64,000 nucleotides of DNA from Vandiemenella viatica. Taxonomy: Eukaryota; Arthropoda; Insecta; Orthoptera; Morabidae. The position numbers were made by a program, and so were the translations under genes. Location of the stretch: positions 107,916,829 through 107,980,828 of the forward strand of contig JARYHS010009186.1 in the NCBI GenBank assembly GCA_031002005.1, read 5' to 3'. How positions within the stretch are numbered: position 1 is the first letter of the stretch; each line of letters opens with the position of its first letter. The notes below the pieces were generated by a model. It saw only the letters and a program-made list of their open reading frames with translations, did no database searches and was not told where the DNA came from. This document shows, piece by piece, positions 1-10,761 of the stretch.

Positions 1-109
1 GCTATCTGCAATAAGACTGATCTATTCTGTACTTTACCATATACATTTCAGACTTATTTCCAGTTTATGTATAATCTACCGTAAGGTTTTAATTCATATT
101 TGTTTTAGT

Positions 110-300
110 GGGTGAATGGTCTAGTTCGGACTGGGCATTTGGAAGCACGTGGCTCCAATTTCCAATCCGGCCAGCCTAATTTATGTTTTCATTGGTTGTC
201 CGAAATCACTCAGGTCGAATGTCGGGATGGTTCCTTCGGGATGCCGTAAATTCCTTCCCGTTCCCTGCTTCCACTTTTTGCATATCTTATGAACTCAACA
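110..300 (+). repeat. SINE family A copy (old)
   Basis: This is a diverged copy of the commonest SINE in the window (family A). It matches the body of the family: a stretch ending in the tRNA-like B box, then AAATCACTC, then the GGGATGGTTCCTTC block and TTCCTTCCCGTTCC. The tRNA-like head is eroded and no poly(A) or target duplication is clear. The copy at 48,743-49,006 is the best reference. Confidence 0.65.
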
Positions 301-370
301 CCTACAAAACTGTGAAGCCGTTTCCTATAAACGTGGTAGGAGGCTACATACGACCACGTTGACCCTGGGG

Positions 371-839
371 AAAAAAAAGCTGATTAGACTTAACACAGAT
401 CATAGAACACAATACTCCTAATGTCAGAATTATCGGCTGGAGTTATATAATAAAACTGGTACAATTTTCCCGGTAAGTTGTTGTGAAGAAAGATCTACCA
501 TCATTGAAACCGCCTGATTTTTAAAAACCGGAAATAACATTAACCGTACACGCATTATAGAATGAATAGAGAAGAAGATTGTGTAAATTACGGTAATTTA
601 TTTATCTGAACGCAATCATCCCGTGTGTCCAGCTGCAGAGATTAATAAAAACAAAATCAACGTTCCGACAGTTGGCTGTTCCAATTCCATCGATTGCAAG
701 CATACTAATAATCTTGTAATAATGGTTGTAATTGAGGGAAGCTGTGCTATACATTATGGAGACTGCGGCATTCTATAATCTTATTATCAAGGTTGTAATA
801 ATAATAATTCTGTGTGGTCATAATAACGTGGTGATGGAT
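371..839. other. Unassigned AT-rich DNA
   Basis: No coding frame or recognised repeat is seen here. A short stretch around 600-700 is less AT-rich and has the look of unique sequence, but nothing functional can be supported. Confidence 0.4.
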
Positions 840-1062
840 GCGCATTCCACCCCTGTCGTAGCCGCATTTATCTAACCAGGTAGTCCTACCGGGTACAGGA
901 GACCTATAGTATGAACTGGAATCCGAACCATAGAAGCGCTATGGCGTACTTCACGTTATGCAGCAAGCTGTACCAAAGGTGAAGATCGGCTTAAGGGCCT
1001 ATGAATATCCCCGCTGAGATAGAGATTCGAACGGAGACCTTTCTATCCCCCGTCACATTGTT
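840..1062 (-). repeat. SINE family B copy
   Basis: Read on the minus strand this runs from a tRNA-like B box (GTTCGAATCTC) through CAGCGGGGATATTC and GGTACAGCTTGCTG to a CCGGTAGGACTACC segment. The same order of blocks occurs at 1,366-1,605, 12,770-12,995 and 20,743-21,050, so it is a dispersed tRNA-derived SINE. The A-box end is the least preserved part. Confidence 0.7.
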
Positions 1063-1365
1063 ATAATCGGATATATAAAACTGTATGTTACGTAAATGTT
1101 GTCACAAAAGGAATGAAGTCGGAATAATATGACGGGGAAGCCATCACCATACCAGTCTACCAATGAACCAGTCCATGAAGAGAATACATTTCCAAGAAGT
1201 TTAAAAATAGCAAAAAAAAAAAAAACTACATACAGGGTAAGGATTAACTTTGGAAGACTACCTGCAACAATTCCTCCGGCACATTTTTGTTTGTGATACA
1301 CAAATTGACTGCAAGAGAAACAAAGACTGAGTGACCGATATAATATTAATAAGACTTAGGGAACT

Positions 1366-1605
1366 GTCTGTCAGTTCAGTGGTTAAGGTGTCTGACTGGG
1401 GACCGAAATGTTCCTGGTTCGAATCCCAGTCTCGGCGGGGATTTTCAAAGACCCTTAACCCACCTTTATCTCTGGCACAGCTTGCTGTGTAATGTGAAGA
1501 ATGCCAGAACGCTACCGTGGTACGGTTTCGACGTTAAATTGTAGGTACCCCTAGTTCTACCGGGTTAGCTTAAGATGGCTACGACATGGGCGGAATGCGC
1601 AGCCA
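1366..1605 (+). repeat. SINE family B copy with tRNA-like head
   Basis: The head carries an A-box-like TTCAGTGGTTAAGG and a perfect B box GGTTCGAATCC, the internal RNA polymerase III promoter of a tRNA. The family body follows: CTCGGCGGGGATTTTC, the CAGCTTGCTGTGTAA block, and ACGTTAAATTGTAGG. It is not a tRNA gene because no acceptor stem closes and the body is shared by three other copies in the window. Confidence 0.8.
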
Positions 1606-1775
1606 ATTTAAATCCTGTGACCAAGTCATTACGATCACACGGAATTATTATTATTATACTAAGACCTACACACGCTATCCGTCTGTCTGTCACCATTCTG
1701 TTATTTTTCAAAATTTCATGACAAAATATGTTATTTATCCCAGTAAACGTATCCTGCGTCTTTCCTATATATATA

Positions 1776-1836
1776 AAGATGTTTGTATGTTTGTTTGTTT
1801 GTTTCTATGTTTGTTTGTTTGTTGGTTTGTTTGTTC
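1776..1836. repeat. TGTT-type microsatellite
   Basis: Runs of TTTG/TGTT with a few substitutions occupy this stretch. The sequence on either side (about 1,640-2,010) may be an old interspersed element of unknown class, but no homologous copy was found in the window. Confidence 0.75.
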
Positions 1837-2021
1837 TTCATACAAATCCACAGTTTTCATCAGCTCTCGATAAAACTTTGCACACTTATCCTTTGAAACA
1901 AGGATAAAAATACTGTCTACAGTTGGTTGTAAATAATACATGTGGTCTTATAATTTCGAAAAATTGCTGAACGGCGATAGACAGACGCGTTTGGTGTTGA
2001 GGTCTCTGTACTGTTTTTCCG

Positions 2022-2240
2022 TGTAGTGGTCAGGTAGATCAGTGGTTAAAGTGCCGGCTTCCTAATGTTTGGGTCGTGGTATCCGGTGCATATCTCCGCG
2101 GATGCTAAGATTTTTAAAAATTGTTTTTGTTCGTAAGTGTCACGCATCGGTTATTCCTATTGAATGTTAGACTGTAGTTATCACAAAGTTAGGGGTGCAA
2201 TGCGAGGCAAATCGTAGGTAGTCTTGCAATGCTGTAGGTG
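2022..2240 (+). repeat. tRNA-derived SINE-like repeat, eroded
   Basis: It starts with GGTCAGGTAGATCAGTGG, which resembles a Pol III A box, and continues with a SINE-B-like body that has lost its B box. It directly abuts the LINE that begins near 2,264. The family assignment (B or a relative) is uncertain. Confidence 0.5.
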
Positions 2241-2263
2241 TACACTTTTTTACGTTATATTGA

Positions 2264-4857
2264 TCCCTCTGCGTATGTAACACCTATTTTCAGAATAAGC
2301 TTGCTCACAAAGTGTCATGGAAACATCCAAGATCAGGTCACTGGCATCAGCTTGATTTTATCATCACTCGCAGGCGAGATTTGCGTGACGTTCTCAATGC
2401 CAGAACCTATCACAGTGCAGACTGCGACACTGACCACTCTCTGGTAATGGCCAAAACACGTATGATTCCAAAGAAGATCCATTCAGCGAAAAGCAACCGC
2501 CGCAAAATTATGTTTAATATCCCAGTCAATCATGACGATGCTTTACACAAACAATTCTCATCTGAAGTAAAAGAGAATCTCAGTCATGCTTTACTGAGGG
2601 ACACAGGTAGCGTCGAAGACATGTGGCTTTTAGCGAAAGAAAAACTTTTACAAACTGCTTTTAGAACCTTTGGAACAAAAGATGCGTCGCAGAATGACTG
2701 GTTTGCTGATTACGAGGACAAATTACGTCCATACATTGAGCACAAAAGAGCAGTTCATATAACCCTTATAAACAGCCCCAGTGATCATGCCAAGTCGGAA
2801 TACAAAAAAGCTAAAGCAGATCTACAACGTATCACTCGCCGTTGCGTGAATGAGTATTGGACAAACCTCTGCAAGTCCATACAGCAGTACCATGATAGCG
2901 GGGACTACCGAGGCATGTATCAAGGCATCAAGAGTGCAATCGGGCCCACAACCAGGAAACGTGCCGCCCTAAAAGACTTAAATGGGGAACCTATTGTTGA
3001 CAAGCAGAAGCAGTTGGAAAGATGGTCAGAACACTACACCAACCTTTACTCCAGGGCAGTCAGCATAAAGCCTGAAGCACTGGATAGTTTACCAACTTAT
3101 CCTACTGCATTAGAACTCGATGATTTACCTTCACAGGACGAACTTCATTTTTCACTGAAGAGACTCAAACTGGGAAAAAGTACAGGTCGTGACAACCTAC
3201 CGGCTGAAATAATTAAACTTGATTGTGTTTTTCCGGTCATATATGAACTCCTAAAGCGGTGCTGGTATGAGGGTACAATACCACAGGACATGCGTGATGC
3301 AGATATTTTTACCCTTTATAAGGGCAAAGGTGATAGAGGCGATTGCAACAATTATAGAGGTATATCCCTCCTCAGCATTGCTGGAAAAGCTATCGCTCGA
3401 GTCGTTTTGGGAAGACTGGAAACCCTCGCCTCACGTGTCTACCCCGAATCTCAGTGCGGATTTCGCGCCGGCCGCTCCACGAGTGACATGATCTTCACTG
3501 TCCGCCAACTTCAAGAAAAATGCCGTGAACATCGTGTGCCTTTATACTTGGCTTTTGTAGATCTAAATAAAGCCTTTGATACTGTTAGCCGTAACGGCCT
3601 TTACGACATCCTGCACAAAATCGGCTGCCCACCTACGCTGTTGTCTTTAATAAAGGCCTTCCACGATAACATGAGAGGCTCTGTGATATTTGATGGCGAA
3701 GCTTCCGCATCCTTTAAAGTAAACCGCGGTGTACGACAGGGCTGTGTCTTAGCGCCCACACTCTTTGGAATTTTCTTTTCTGTTTTGCTCTTAGTAGCTT
3801 TTAAAAACTGTCACGTTGGAGTACATCTGCATACAAGGAGTGACGGTAGACTTTTTAATATAAGTCTATTGAAATCTTCAAAAAAGCTTATTGAACTAAT
3901 TGTTCGTGAACTTCTATATGCTGACGATGCGGCTTTTGTCGCTAATACCGAAGATGAGCTTCAGGAGGTTCTCACCAGATTTGATCATGCATGTCATCTG
4001 TTCTCGATGAGTGTCAATATCAAGAAGACGGTTGTCATGGTTCAGGGCACAGACCGTCTCCCGAAAATAACATTGGAAGGCATCCCTCTTCAAGTGGTAG
4101 AACACTTCCACTATCTCGGCTCCATCACTACATCCAACCAGTCCATTCAAAAGGAGATTGACGCACGAATTGGCAAAGCCGCGACGACCTTTGGCAAGCT
4201 GTCCACACGTGTCTGGAGAAACTCCAAGCTAACTCTCTCCACCAAAATTCTAGTATACCAGACGTGTGTCCTGAGCATCTTACTGTACGCAGCTGAGACG
4301 TGGTCCACTTACGCCTGGCAAGAGAGACAGCTGAACGCTTTCCATATGCGCTGCCTGCGGACAATACTTGGAGTCACGTGGCAGGACAAAATGAGCAATG
4401 AGAGTGTTCTGCTACCACAAAGTGTCACAGTATTACTGCCACCCTAAAACAAAGACGACTCCGCTGGCTTGGCCACGTCCATAGAATGGACCCTGAGAGA
4501 CTACCACGGAAAGTCATGCTCAGTCAGATTGCTAATACCAAGAGACCTGTAGGGCGCCCGATGTTAAGGTTTAAGGACACCTGCAAACGTGATTTGGAGA
4601 GCTTCGGCATGCGCACTTCTGACTGGGAAGCTTGCGCCAACATGAGATCCTTATGGCGTCATCATATTACCACCGGCATGTCCAAATATGACAGAGCATG
4701 GTTGGATAAAATAAAGCTGAAAAAGCTTCGTAATAGGGAAATACACCCACCGGATCCCTCTTTCGTGTGCAATAGATGTGGCAAAATTTGTCACGCCGCC
4801 ATCGGACTTTTCAGCCACAAAAGAAGATGTGATGCACTCAACCCTAGCGACAGCTGA
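2264..4857 (+). pseudogene. LINE ORF2: endonuclease end, reverse transcriptase, zinc finger
   Basis: This is the longest coding remnant in the window, a non-LTR retrotransposon polyprotein cut at its 5' end. The frame opens at about 2,264 inside the AP-endonuclease domain, whose last motifs are visible (HQLDFIITR, then CDTDHSLV). The reverse transcriptase follows: NNYRGISLLS, GFRAGRST, FVDLNKAFD, GVRQGCVLAPTLFG, and the catalytic YADD at about 3,917-3,928. The first frame ends at 4,447. One frameshift between about 4,400 and 4,440 moves the protein into another frame, which continues through LRWLGHVHRMD to a stop at 4,857. The C-terminus has a Cys/His cluster (CNRCGK, then H and C), typical of this LINE type. 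The single frameshift and 5' truncation make it dead but fairly young. I do not assign a clade. Confidence 0.9.
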
Positions 4858-4990
4858 GTCACTACAACTATCATCTGTGAAGATGCTGTGGCCAATATAT
4901 ATGATCCCTCAGGGGTGATTCGCAGCCAGTGTGTGTGTGATCTGCAGTATTAATACTATAAATGCGGAAGTAAGTCTCTGTCTTTTGTTA
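4858..4990 (+). other. Possible 3' UTR of the LINE
   Basis: The sequence directly after the LINE stop codon has no other assignment and is likely its 3' untranslated region. No poly(A) tail or target duplication is visible, so the 3' boundary is approximate. Confidence 0.35.
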
Positions 4991-5899
4991 CGTTTTCACA
5001 ACTAAATGCCTTTATGATATTGACGGAATTTGACTAGAAAATCTGTAGGGAGGACGCAGGACATTTTTTCGGTATGATTAACAGTTGTAGTCACAAAATT
5101 TTGACAACTTATCGAATGGTGACAGAGGGACGGATGTGTGTGTGTTAGTCTGCAATTTTACGTCGCTTGCTCAAGCTATGCTTCTCGCGCATTATGTTAG
5201 TGTATAATTTGTTAGTATATTTCGCTTAGAGAAAAAACGTATTATGTAGTTTAGATGTCGATTTTCTCTGTCCTGTTACATTGTGTATGCTTAAATGTTT
5301 CTGGCACCAGTTTGTTTTGCCTTCTTTTTTGACATGCCTTGCGGGCGTAAACTGGACTAATTTGTAGCTCTAGCAGAGCACGAGCAGCTAAATGTATTAG
5401 AACCCAAGAATCGGATGCTCATGCTCAAGAAAGAAGAAAAGACCAAGCTGAAATAAAGGTGCCCTTAGTTAACATCTCACCCCCACCCCCCACATTCCTG
5501 CACCTTCGTTTGTTTTTCTGTTTTTAAATATGTTGGAAACTGATTCTCTTCAAGAGAGAAGTTTGATGGTAGAATGATGTAGTGATGGCTTTCCGGTCAT
5601 ATTATGCGGACTCGGTGTTGTTTAGGACATCGCTATCAACAACTTTCTATATTCAATTCTGGCAAACAAATTCTTAATCCATGCGTACGAAGTCGGGGGT
5701 ATCAGCTAATTATACATATGAGCATTTAGATACGTAGCATTTTCTTGTCACATTTCAAGATCAGTTTAGCCGTATAGCCGTGGAAACATGTCAAACAGAC
5801 AGAGTTACTTTCGCATTTATATTATTAGTGTAGATTACAGCCTCAGTGGCATTAATGTATATGTGAAAAACTACCAAAATGAAAGGTATTGCCGCGGTG
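4991..5899. other. Unassigned AT-rich DNA
   Basis: Nothing recognisable is found. There is a short C-rich run near 5,480-5,492. Short open frames here are no longer than expected by chance. Confidence 0.4.
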
Positions 5900-6262
5900 G
5901 GATTTCTGAGGCGTGCCTCGGTATTCTCGACATCCGAGACAGACACAGTCAGACAGACGCACAGTGGTTGAGGGCCGAGTGTCCACCAGCGTAGCGTGCA
6001 CCAGCGGCGATAATAACCGGCTATGAAGTGCAAAGCTGTGTTCCGAAAATTGTTTTTATCGCTGCGGAGGGGGCAGATAACGGTGGCAATGGCACGGGGG
6101 CCCCCTTCCCGCCCGCCACAACGAATATACGTTAGGTGCTGGGTCGCTCGTCTGCGTTTGGATAAAAATACCTTGCGCCGCCAGCGTCACCCAACACCCG
6201 ATGTCTGCCTATGGAAGCTCGCTCGCAACACCAGACAGACTGCCTTACGCATGCATTCGTAA
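5900..6262. other. GC-rich unique island, possible regulatory DNA
   Basis: GC content rises sharply against the flanks, and CpG dinucleotides are common (for example around 6,080-6,130 and 6,170-6,200). Motifs such as GGCGATAATAACCGGC and TTTTTATCGCTGCGG are unlike the repeats around them. No frame is convincing as an exon. It may be a conserved non-coding element or an old GC-rich insertion. Confidence 0.3.
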
Positions 6263-6265
6263 GTA

Positions 6266-6652
6266 CCACCACATTCTCTTCTTCTTTTAGTTATCAATCT
6301 GACGTATCAATCAATTCTCCATGTTTGCCGCTTCTCTGCCTTCTTTTTAATTCTCGTACATAGTTGCAGCATTTCATGTCATTCATGATTTGGTTCATGT
6401 AGCTTAATCTTCCTCTGTGGTTTGTTCCTTATTTCTGTCCTTCAAGAATGACTTTAAGCAAAACATTGTGACGCAAAACATGGCCCATCATCTTGTCTCT
6501 TCTTTCCTTTCATTTCTTCCAGAAACTTGGTTCCTAGGAAACTCGTCTGATTACTTTATTATTAGCAACATAATCCACCCAGCTGATCTTCAGAATTCGT
6601 TTGTAACACCAGACCTCAATCGCCTCCAGTCGTTTTCCTACCGCAATCCCTC
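6266..6652 (-). pseudogene. LINE 3' fragment (family 3)
   Basis: On the minus strand, decayed frames read LEAIEVWCYKRILKIS, then a MMGHVLRHN block and a MNQIMNDMK block. This is the C-terminal tail that follows the reverse transcriptase in several insect LINEs. It resembles the tail of family 2 but is clearly a different family. The family-2 fragment at 6,657-6,925 abuts or interrupts it. Confidence 0.7.
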
Positions 6653-6656
6653 CCCC

Positions 6657-6925
6657 CCTTTTTTTTTGCTGTTATCAGTCATTCGACTATCCTTTTCATC
6701 TCTACATGACCCTTACAACCAACGTCCTCAATTATCTGCTTCGTATATACTAATCTCTGTTTTCCTCTACATTTATTACCTTCGACTGTTCCCTCCACCA
6801 GCAAATTAACCAATCCAGCATGTCTCAAAATATGACCTACCATACTGTCTCTTCTTGCTGAAAGTTTCTTCCGCAAAATTCTTTCCTGATCCCGCCATCC
6901 CTATGCTCCACGAATCACTTCTATA
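6657..6925 (-). pseudogene. LINE family 2, 3' end fragment
   Basis: The minus strand encodes the family-2 tail (GHILRHAGLVNLLVEGTVEG, then IIEDVGCKGHVEMKR) and ends at a short A tract, seen as T at 6,659-6,667. It is severely 5'-truncated, as expected from aborted target-primed reverse transcription. Other copies lie at 8,497, 14,760, 19,349 and 62,038. Confidence 0.85.
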
Positions 6926-7144
6926 TAGGGCTATGCCGTTGACAGGTTAATGTTGCTACAAGTGAAAAGTTTCTTTTGTTTGATACCTTGTTAGATTCGA
7001 TTTAACTTCTTTAAACTAAGAACTAATAAGTTTATCGTAACTAGCAATGACGATGCGTAAGTAACAAATGTGGTTGAAATGTGCGTCAGCTGGTTTCAGT
7101 GTAATTTAGATACTACGTCAATAAAAGAATATGGTTGCTAAGCT

Positions 7145-7345
7145 GTAGAGTTTTGGGCGTGCTATTTTGGGAGGGATAGAGTTCGATTCTTGGCCTGGTC
7201 GTTGAGACTTTAGTTTTCAATTGTTTCCTGTACTGATCCCAGGCGAATCATAGAGGGGTTCCTTGACAGACTGAATTTCTATCCCTTGCCTCAGTTCTCT
7301 ACCGACACTTTGAGGACACTGGTTTGAATCCCCGTCCAGCCATAT
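7145..7345 (+). repeat. Possible degenerate SINE family A sequence
   Basis: Fragments such as AGAGTTCGATTCTTGGCC, a GGCGAATCA block and a second B-box-like GGTTTGAATCCCCGTCC recall family A. The order is broken and homology is weak. It may be two partial heads. Confidence 0.35.
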
Positions 7346-8200
7346 TTGATGAACTGTGCAAAGCTGTAACAATAATCAATCAACATGATCCAGTTTCATC
7401 AAAATTATTCACTTCAACTCGAGGACACTCAATCAGAAAACTATTCGAAGATAACAAAGGAATCAGCCCTGCAAAGATAAAAAAGCAATTAAATTATCTG
7501 AGGTATGCAATTGACTTTGTGTTCTTAGCAGAAAATCCAGAGGCCCTAGGGAAAATATTAGTTAAATAAAGTGATATGGCACTTAAACGTATTGAAAACA
7601 AATCTTGTGTCAAAATTAAAAAAAGGTCGCTATTCTAGAACATAAAAAATTTTACATTCACCGGTCAAATTGTTCAACAACCATCTGCAATTAAAAATTT
7701 AGGAGTAAGACAAATGTGGATAAGGTGCTGCAGAGTGGGAAACTACTGCATCATTAACTATCTCATCGCCTAAAGTTGTAAAAATTTTAACTTTTGCACC
7801 TTCCTTTCACTCTCCTATGGTTGGAAGATCTGAGCTTTACCAAAGAAAAATGGAAACATAATCTGAATGACAGAGAGAATTAGGAAGAGCGGCATAATGA
7901 ATGTAAGAGATCATCTTAGAAAGAAACACTTGGGAAACAAAACTGACACCGTAGTGGGTGGTCATGCCATGAAAAAAGTAGATGTCAACCGGAGTAAAGT
8001 AATTGCGGAATGGATATTTCATGCAAGGGAAGTGAGTTAGAAGATGACAGAGAAAGTGGTATCACGAGCCGAAGATTCACATACGTCGTATGATGTACCT
8101 GGTCAACGCGTAGAAGGAGAAGCGACTGATGGAAAGCGATGTGAGAGACCTTTGCCCAACAGAGGGACAACAGTGACTGGCAATAGTAGGGCTATCACTG
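7330..8200 (+). pseudogene. Degenerate LINE reverse transcriptase fragment
   Basis: The peptide LNYLRYAIDFVFLAENPEAL (about 7,489-7,548) matches the core of a LINE reverse transcriptase, where the catalytic YADD has become YAID. Upstream KLFEDNKGIS and later decayed segments up to about 8,200 fit the rest of the domain and a C-terminal tail. The copy is interrupted by stops and is old. It belongs to a family different from the LINE at 2,264 and from family 2. Confidence 0.65.
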
Positions 8201-8214
8201 TGTTCCAAGGTGAG

Positions 8215-8390
8215 GACTGATATAGACTGCGACTATGGAACAACACAAACTATTGAACACCTACTTTTCTGTCCAAATTGTCTGCCATCTGTTCCCCCGA
8301 CCACCTAATGACTCACAAGAAAGAAACATTTGACATAGCTCGATACTGTGCTGAGAAACTAGTTCCATACACGAAAACGTAATGTAAGTA
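8215..8390 (+). pseudogene. LINE C-terminal fragment with Cys/His motif
   Basis: A short frame reads IDCDYGTTQTIEHLLFCPNC, the C-x-C then HLL-x-CP signature found at the C-terminus of many insect non-LTR retrotransposons. Nothing else of the element is recognisable, and it could be the tail of the preceding LINE copy. Confidence 0.55.
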
Positions 8391-8783
8391 TTGTACTCCA
8401 CAGTAGGAACAACATAAGAAGAAAATATCTCGAGATTATAACCACTGGAGTCCAACAAGCGATTGCTGGAACGCTAGACCCTACGTTGATGGCCGGTATT
8501 GACATGGACATTAGGAATACCGGAAAGAAAGAAAATTGAAGCATTTGAAATGTGGTGCTACAGAAGAATGCTGAAAATTAGGTGGACAAACAAAGTAAGA
8601 AATGAACGAGTTTTGGAAATGATGGGAGAGAAAAGACGTTTATGGAAGAAGCTTTCAGAAAGAAGAGACAGACTGGTAGGTCATATTTTGAGACATGCTG
8701 GATTAGTTAATTTGCTGGTGGAGGGAACAGTCGAAGGTAAGAACTGTAGAGGAAGACAGAGATTGGAATATATGAAGCAAATA

Positions 8784-10205
8784 CACTCCTGGAAATTGAA
8801 ATAAGAACACATTGACGCCGGTGTGTAAGACCCACCATACTTGCTCCGGACACTACGAGAGGGCTGTACAAGCAATGATCAAACGCACGGCACAGCGGAC
8901 ACACCAGGAACAGCAGTGTTGGCCGTAGAAGGGCGCTAGCTGCGCAGCGGTTGGGCACCGCTGCAGTCAGTGTCAGCCAGTTTGCCGTGGCATACGGAGC
9001 TCCATCTCAGTCTTTGACACTGGTAGCATGCCGCGACAGCGTGTACGTGAACCGTATGTGCAGTTGACGGACTTTGAGCGAGGGCGTATAGTGGGCATGT
9101 GGGAGGCCGGGTGGACGTACCGCCGAATTGCTCAACATGTGGGGCGAGAGGTCTCCACAGAACATCGATGTTGTCGCCAGTGGTCGGCGGAAGGTGCACG
9201 TGCCCGTTGACCTGGGTCCGGACAGCAGCGACGCATGAACGCACGCCAAGACCGTCGCATCCTACGCAGTGCCGTAGGGGACCGCACCGCCACTTCCCGG
9301 CAAATTAGGGACACTGTTGCTCATGGGGTATTAGAGAGGACCATTCGCAACCGTCTCCATGAAGCTGGGCTACGGTCCCGCGCACCGTTAGGTCGTCTTC
9401 CGCTCACGCCCCAACATCGTGCAGCCCGCCTCCAGTGGTGTCGCGACAGGCGTGTATGGAGGGACGAATTGAGACGTGTCGTCTTCAGTGATGAGAGTCG
9501 CTTCTGCCTTGGTGCCAATGATGGTCGTATGCGTGTTTGGCGCCGTGCAGGTGAGCGCCACAATCAGGACTGCATTCGACCGAGGCACACAGGGCCAACC
9601 CCCGGCATCATGGTGTGGGGAACGATCTCCTACACTGACCGTACACCTCTGGTGATCGTCGAGGGGACACTGAACAGTGCACGGTACATTCAAACCGTCA
9701 TCGAACCCATCGTTCTACCATTCCTAGACCGGCAAGGGAACATGCTGTTCCAACAGGACAATGCACGTCCACATGTATCCCGTGCCACCCAACGTGCTCT
9801 AGAAGGTGTAAGTCAACTACCCTGGCCAGCGAGATCTCCGGATCTGTCCCCCATTGAGCATGTTTGGGACTGGATGAAACGTCGTCTCACGCGGTCTGCA
9901 CGTCCAGCACGAACGCTGGTCCAGCTGAGGCGCCAGGTGGAAATGGCTTGGCATGCCGTTCCACAGGACTACATCCAGCAACTCTACGATCGTCTCCATG
10001 AGAGAATTGTAGCCTGCATTGCTGCGAAAGGAGGATATACACGGTACTAGTGCCGACATTGTGCATGCTCTGTTGCCTGTGTCTAGGTGCCTATGGTTCT
10101 GTCTGTGTGATAATGTGTTGTATCTGACCCCAGGAATGTGTATATAAAGTTTCCCATTCCTGGGACATTGAATTCACGGTGTTCTTATTTCAATTTCCAG
10201 GAGTG
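8784..10205 (+). mobile_element. Tc1-like DNA transposon, complete, 1,422 bp
   Basis: The ends are perfect 27-bp inverted repeats starting CACTCCTGGAAATTGAAATA (8,784-8,810 and 10,179-10,205). They are flanked by a TA duplication (8,782-8,783 and 10,206-10,207), the signature of Tc1/mariner transposition. The single gene inside (9,028-10,050) is intact except for one stop codon. The element lies inside a family-2 LINE. High end identity and the near-intact gene suggest a recent insertion. I recall very similar elements as abundant in grasshopper genomes. Confidence 0.95.
9028..10050 (+). pseudogene. Tc1-like transposase with one premature stop
   Basis: The transposase binds the terminal repeats and cuts and pastes the element. 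The frame runs from ATG 9,028 to TAG 10,050, about 340 codons, the usual Tc1 size. A single in-frame TGA at 9,208-9,210 lies after a DNA-binding region (LTDFERGRIVGMWEAG, a helix-turn-helix type segment) and before the catalytic part. The same frame continues through FSDESRF (first Asp), QQDNARPHVS (second Asp) and SPDLSPIEHVW (Glu). There are 32 residues between the second Asp and the Glu, not the 34 usual for Tc1. CGA to TGA at a CpG is the likely cause of the stop. A start at 9,235 after the stop would lack the DNA-binding part. Confidence 0.92.
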
Positions 10206-10297
10206 TAATTGAGGACGTGGGTTGTAAGGGATATGTAGAAATAAAGAGGTTAGGAAGGGATGAAGGATTGCATCAAACCAGTCGAAAGACTGAAGAT

Positions 10298-10341
<44 letters not shown>

Positions 10342-10349
10342 ACTGCTAA

Positions 10350-10761
10350 GGGAGCATCCATAAACAACGTAGCTCCATTTTAGCCTCATATGAACCCCTC
10401 ATCCCCCTCCCACGTTGCCCTGCGTGGTTTTGCTTCTACCCTCCCTCCCTCCCTCCACCACCTGCACCCCCCCCCCCCCTCACGTAGAACGTAGCTTTTT
10501 TCCCTTTTGATTCCAGAAGACGTTTTGCACTGTTTTCTCTTCTCAGACTATTGTAAATTACATACGGAGATAATTAAGTGAGAGAAATAAATATTCACAT
10601 GCTGTTGTGTGATTTGTTCTTCATTTTAACTGTGAAAAATGTTTGTGGCAAGGCTACGAAATCTCCCTCCCCTCCCTCCCCCCCACGTAGCTCAGCGTAG
10701 CCTTCCAGCCAACCCTTCCCCCTTCCCCCCGGGCCGAGACACTTAGTTTGTGCACGCCCCC
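10350..10761. mobile_element. Short TIR element (family T1), 412 bp
   Basis: The ends GGGAGCATCCATAAAC and, reversed, GGGGGCGTGCACAAAC form imperfect inverted repeats, flanked by TAA on both sides. The interior is C-rich on one strand (about 10,436-10,482 and 10,665-10,730) and has no gene. A second copy flanks the hAT at 23,723-26,476, and the element at 62,770-63,083 shares the end motif. A TAA duplication would fit PIF/Harbinger, but the superfamily is not proven. Confidence 0.7.

Larger units (their letters stand above)
8497..10339 (+). mobile_element. LINE family 2 copy split by a Tc1-like transposon
   Basis: The left part (8,497-8,783) encodes the family-2 tail: TLGIPERKKIEAFEMWCYRR, then the GHILRHAGLVNLL block. 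The right part (10,206-10,339) resumes with ATTGAGGACGTGGG and ends in GACTGAAGATAGC followed by a long A tract (about 10,301-10,339). Joining the flanks across one TA restores the order seen in the uninterrupted copies at 14,760 and 62,038, which proves the nested insertion. Confidence 0.9.

Noticed and set aside
6417..6809. 130-codon plus-strand frame
   Set aside because: It is the antisense of two LINE tails and joins two elements.
9388..9693. Minus-strand frames inside the Tc1 element
   Set aside because: They are opposite the transposase and follow from its GC-rich codons.
10301..10339. Long A tract as a gene feature
   Set aside because: It is the poly(A) tail of the family 2 LINE copy.
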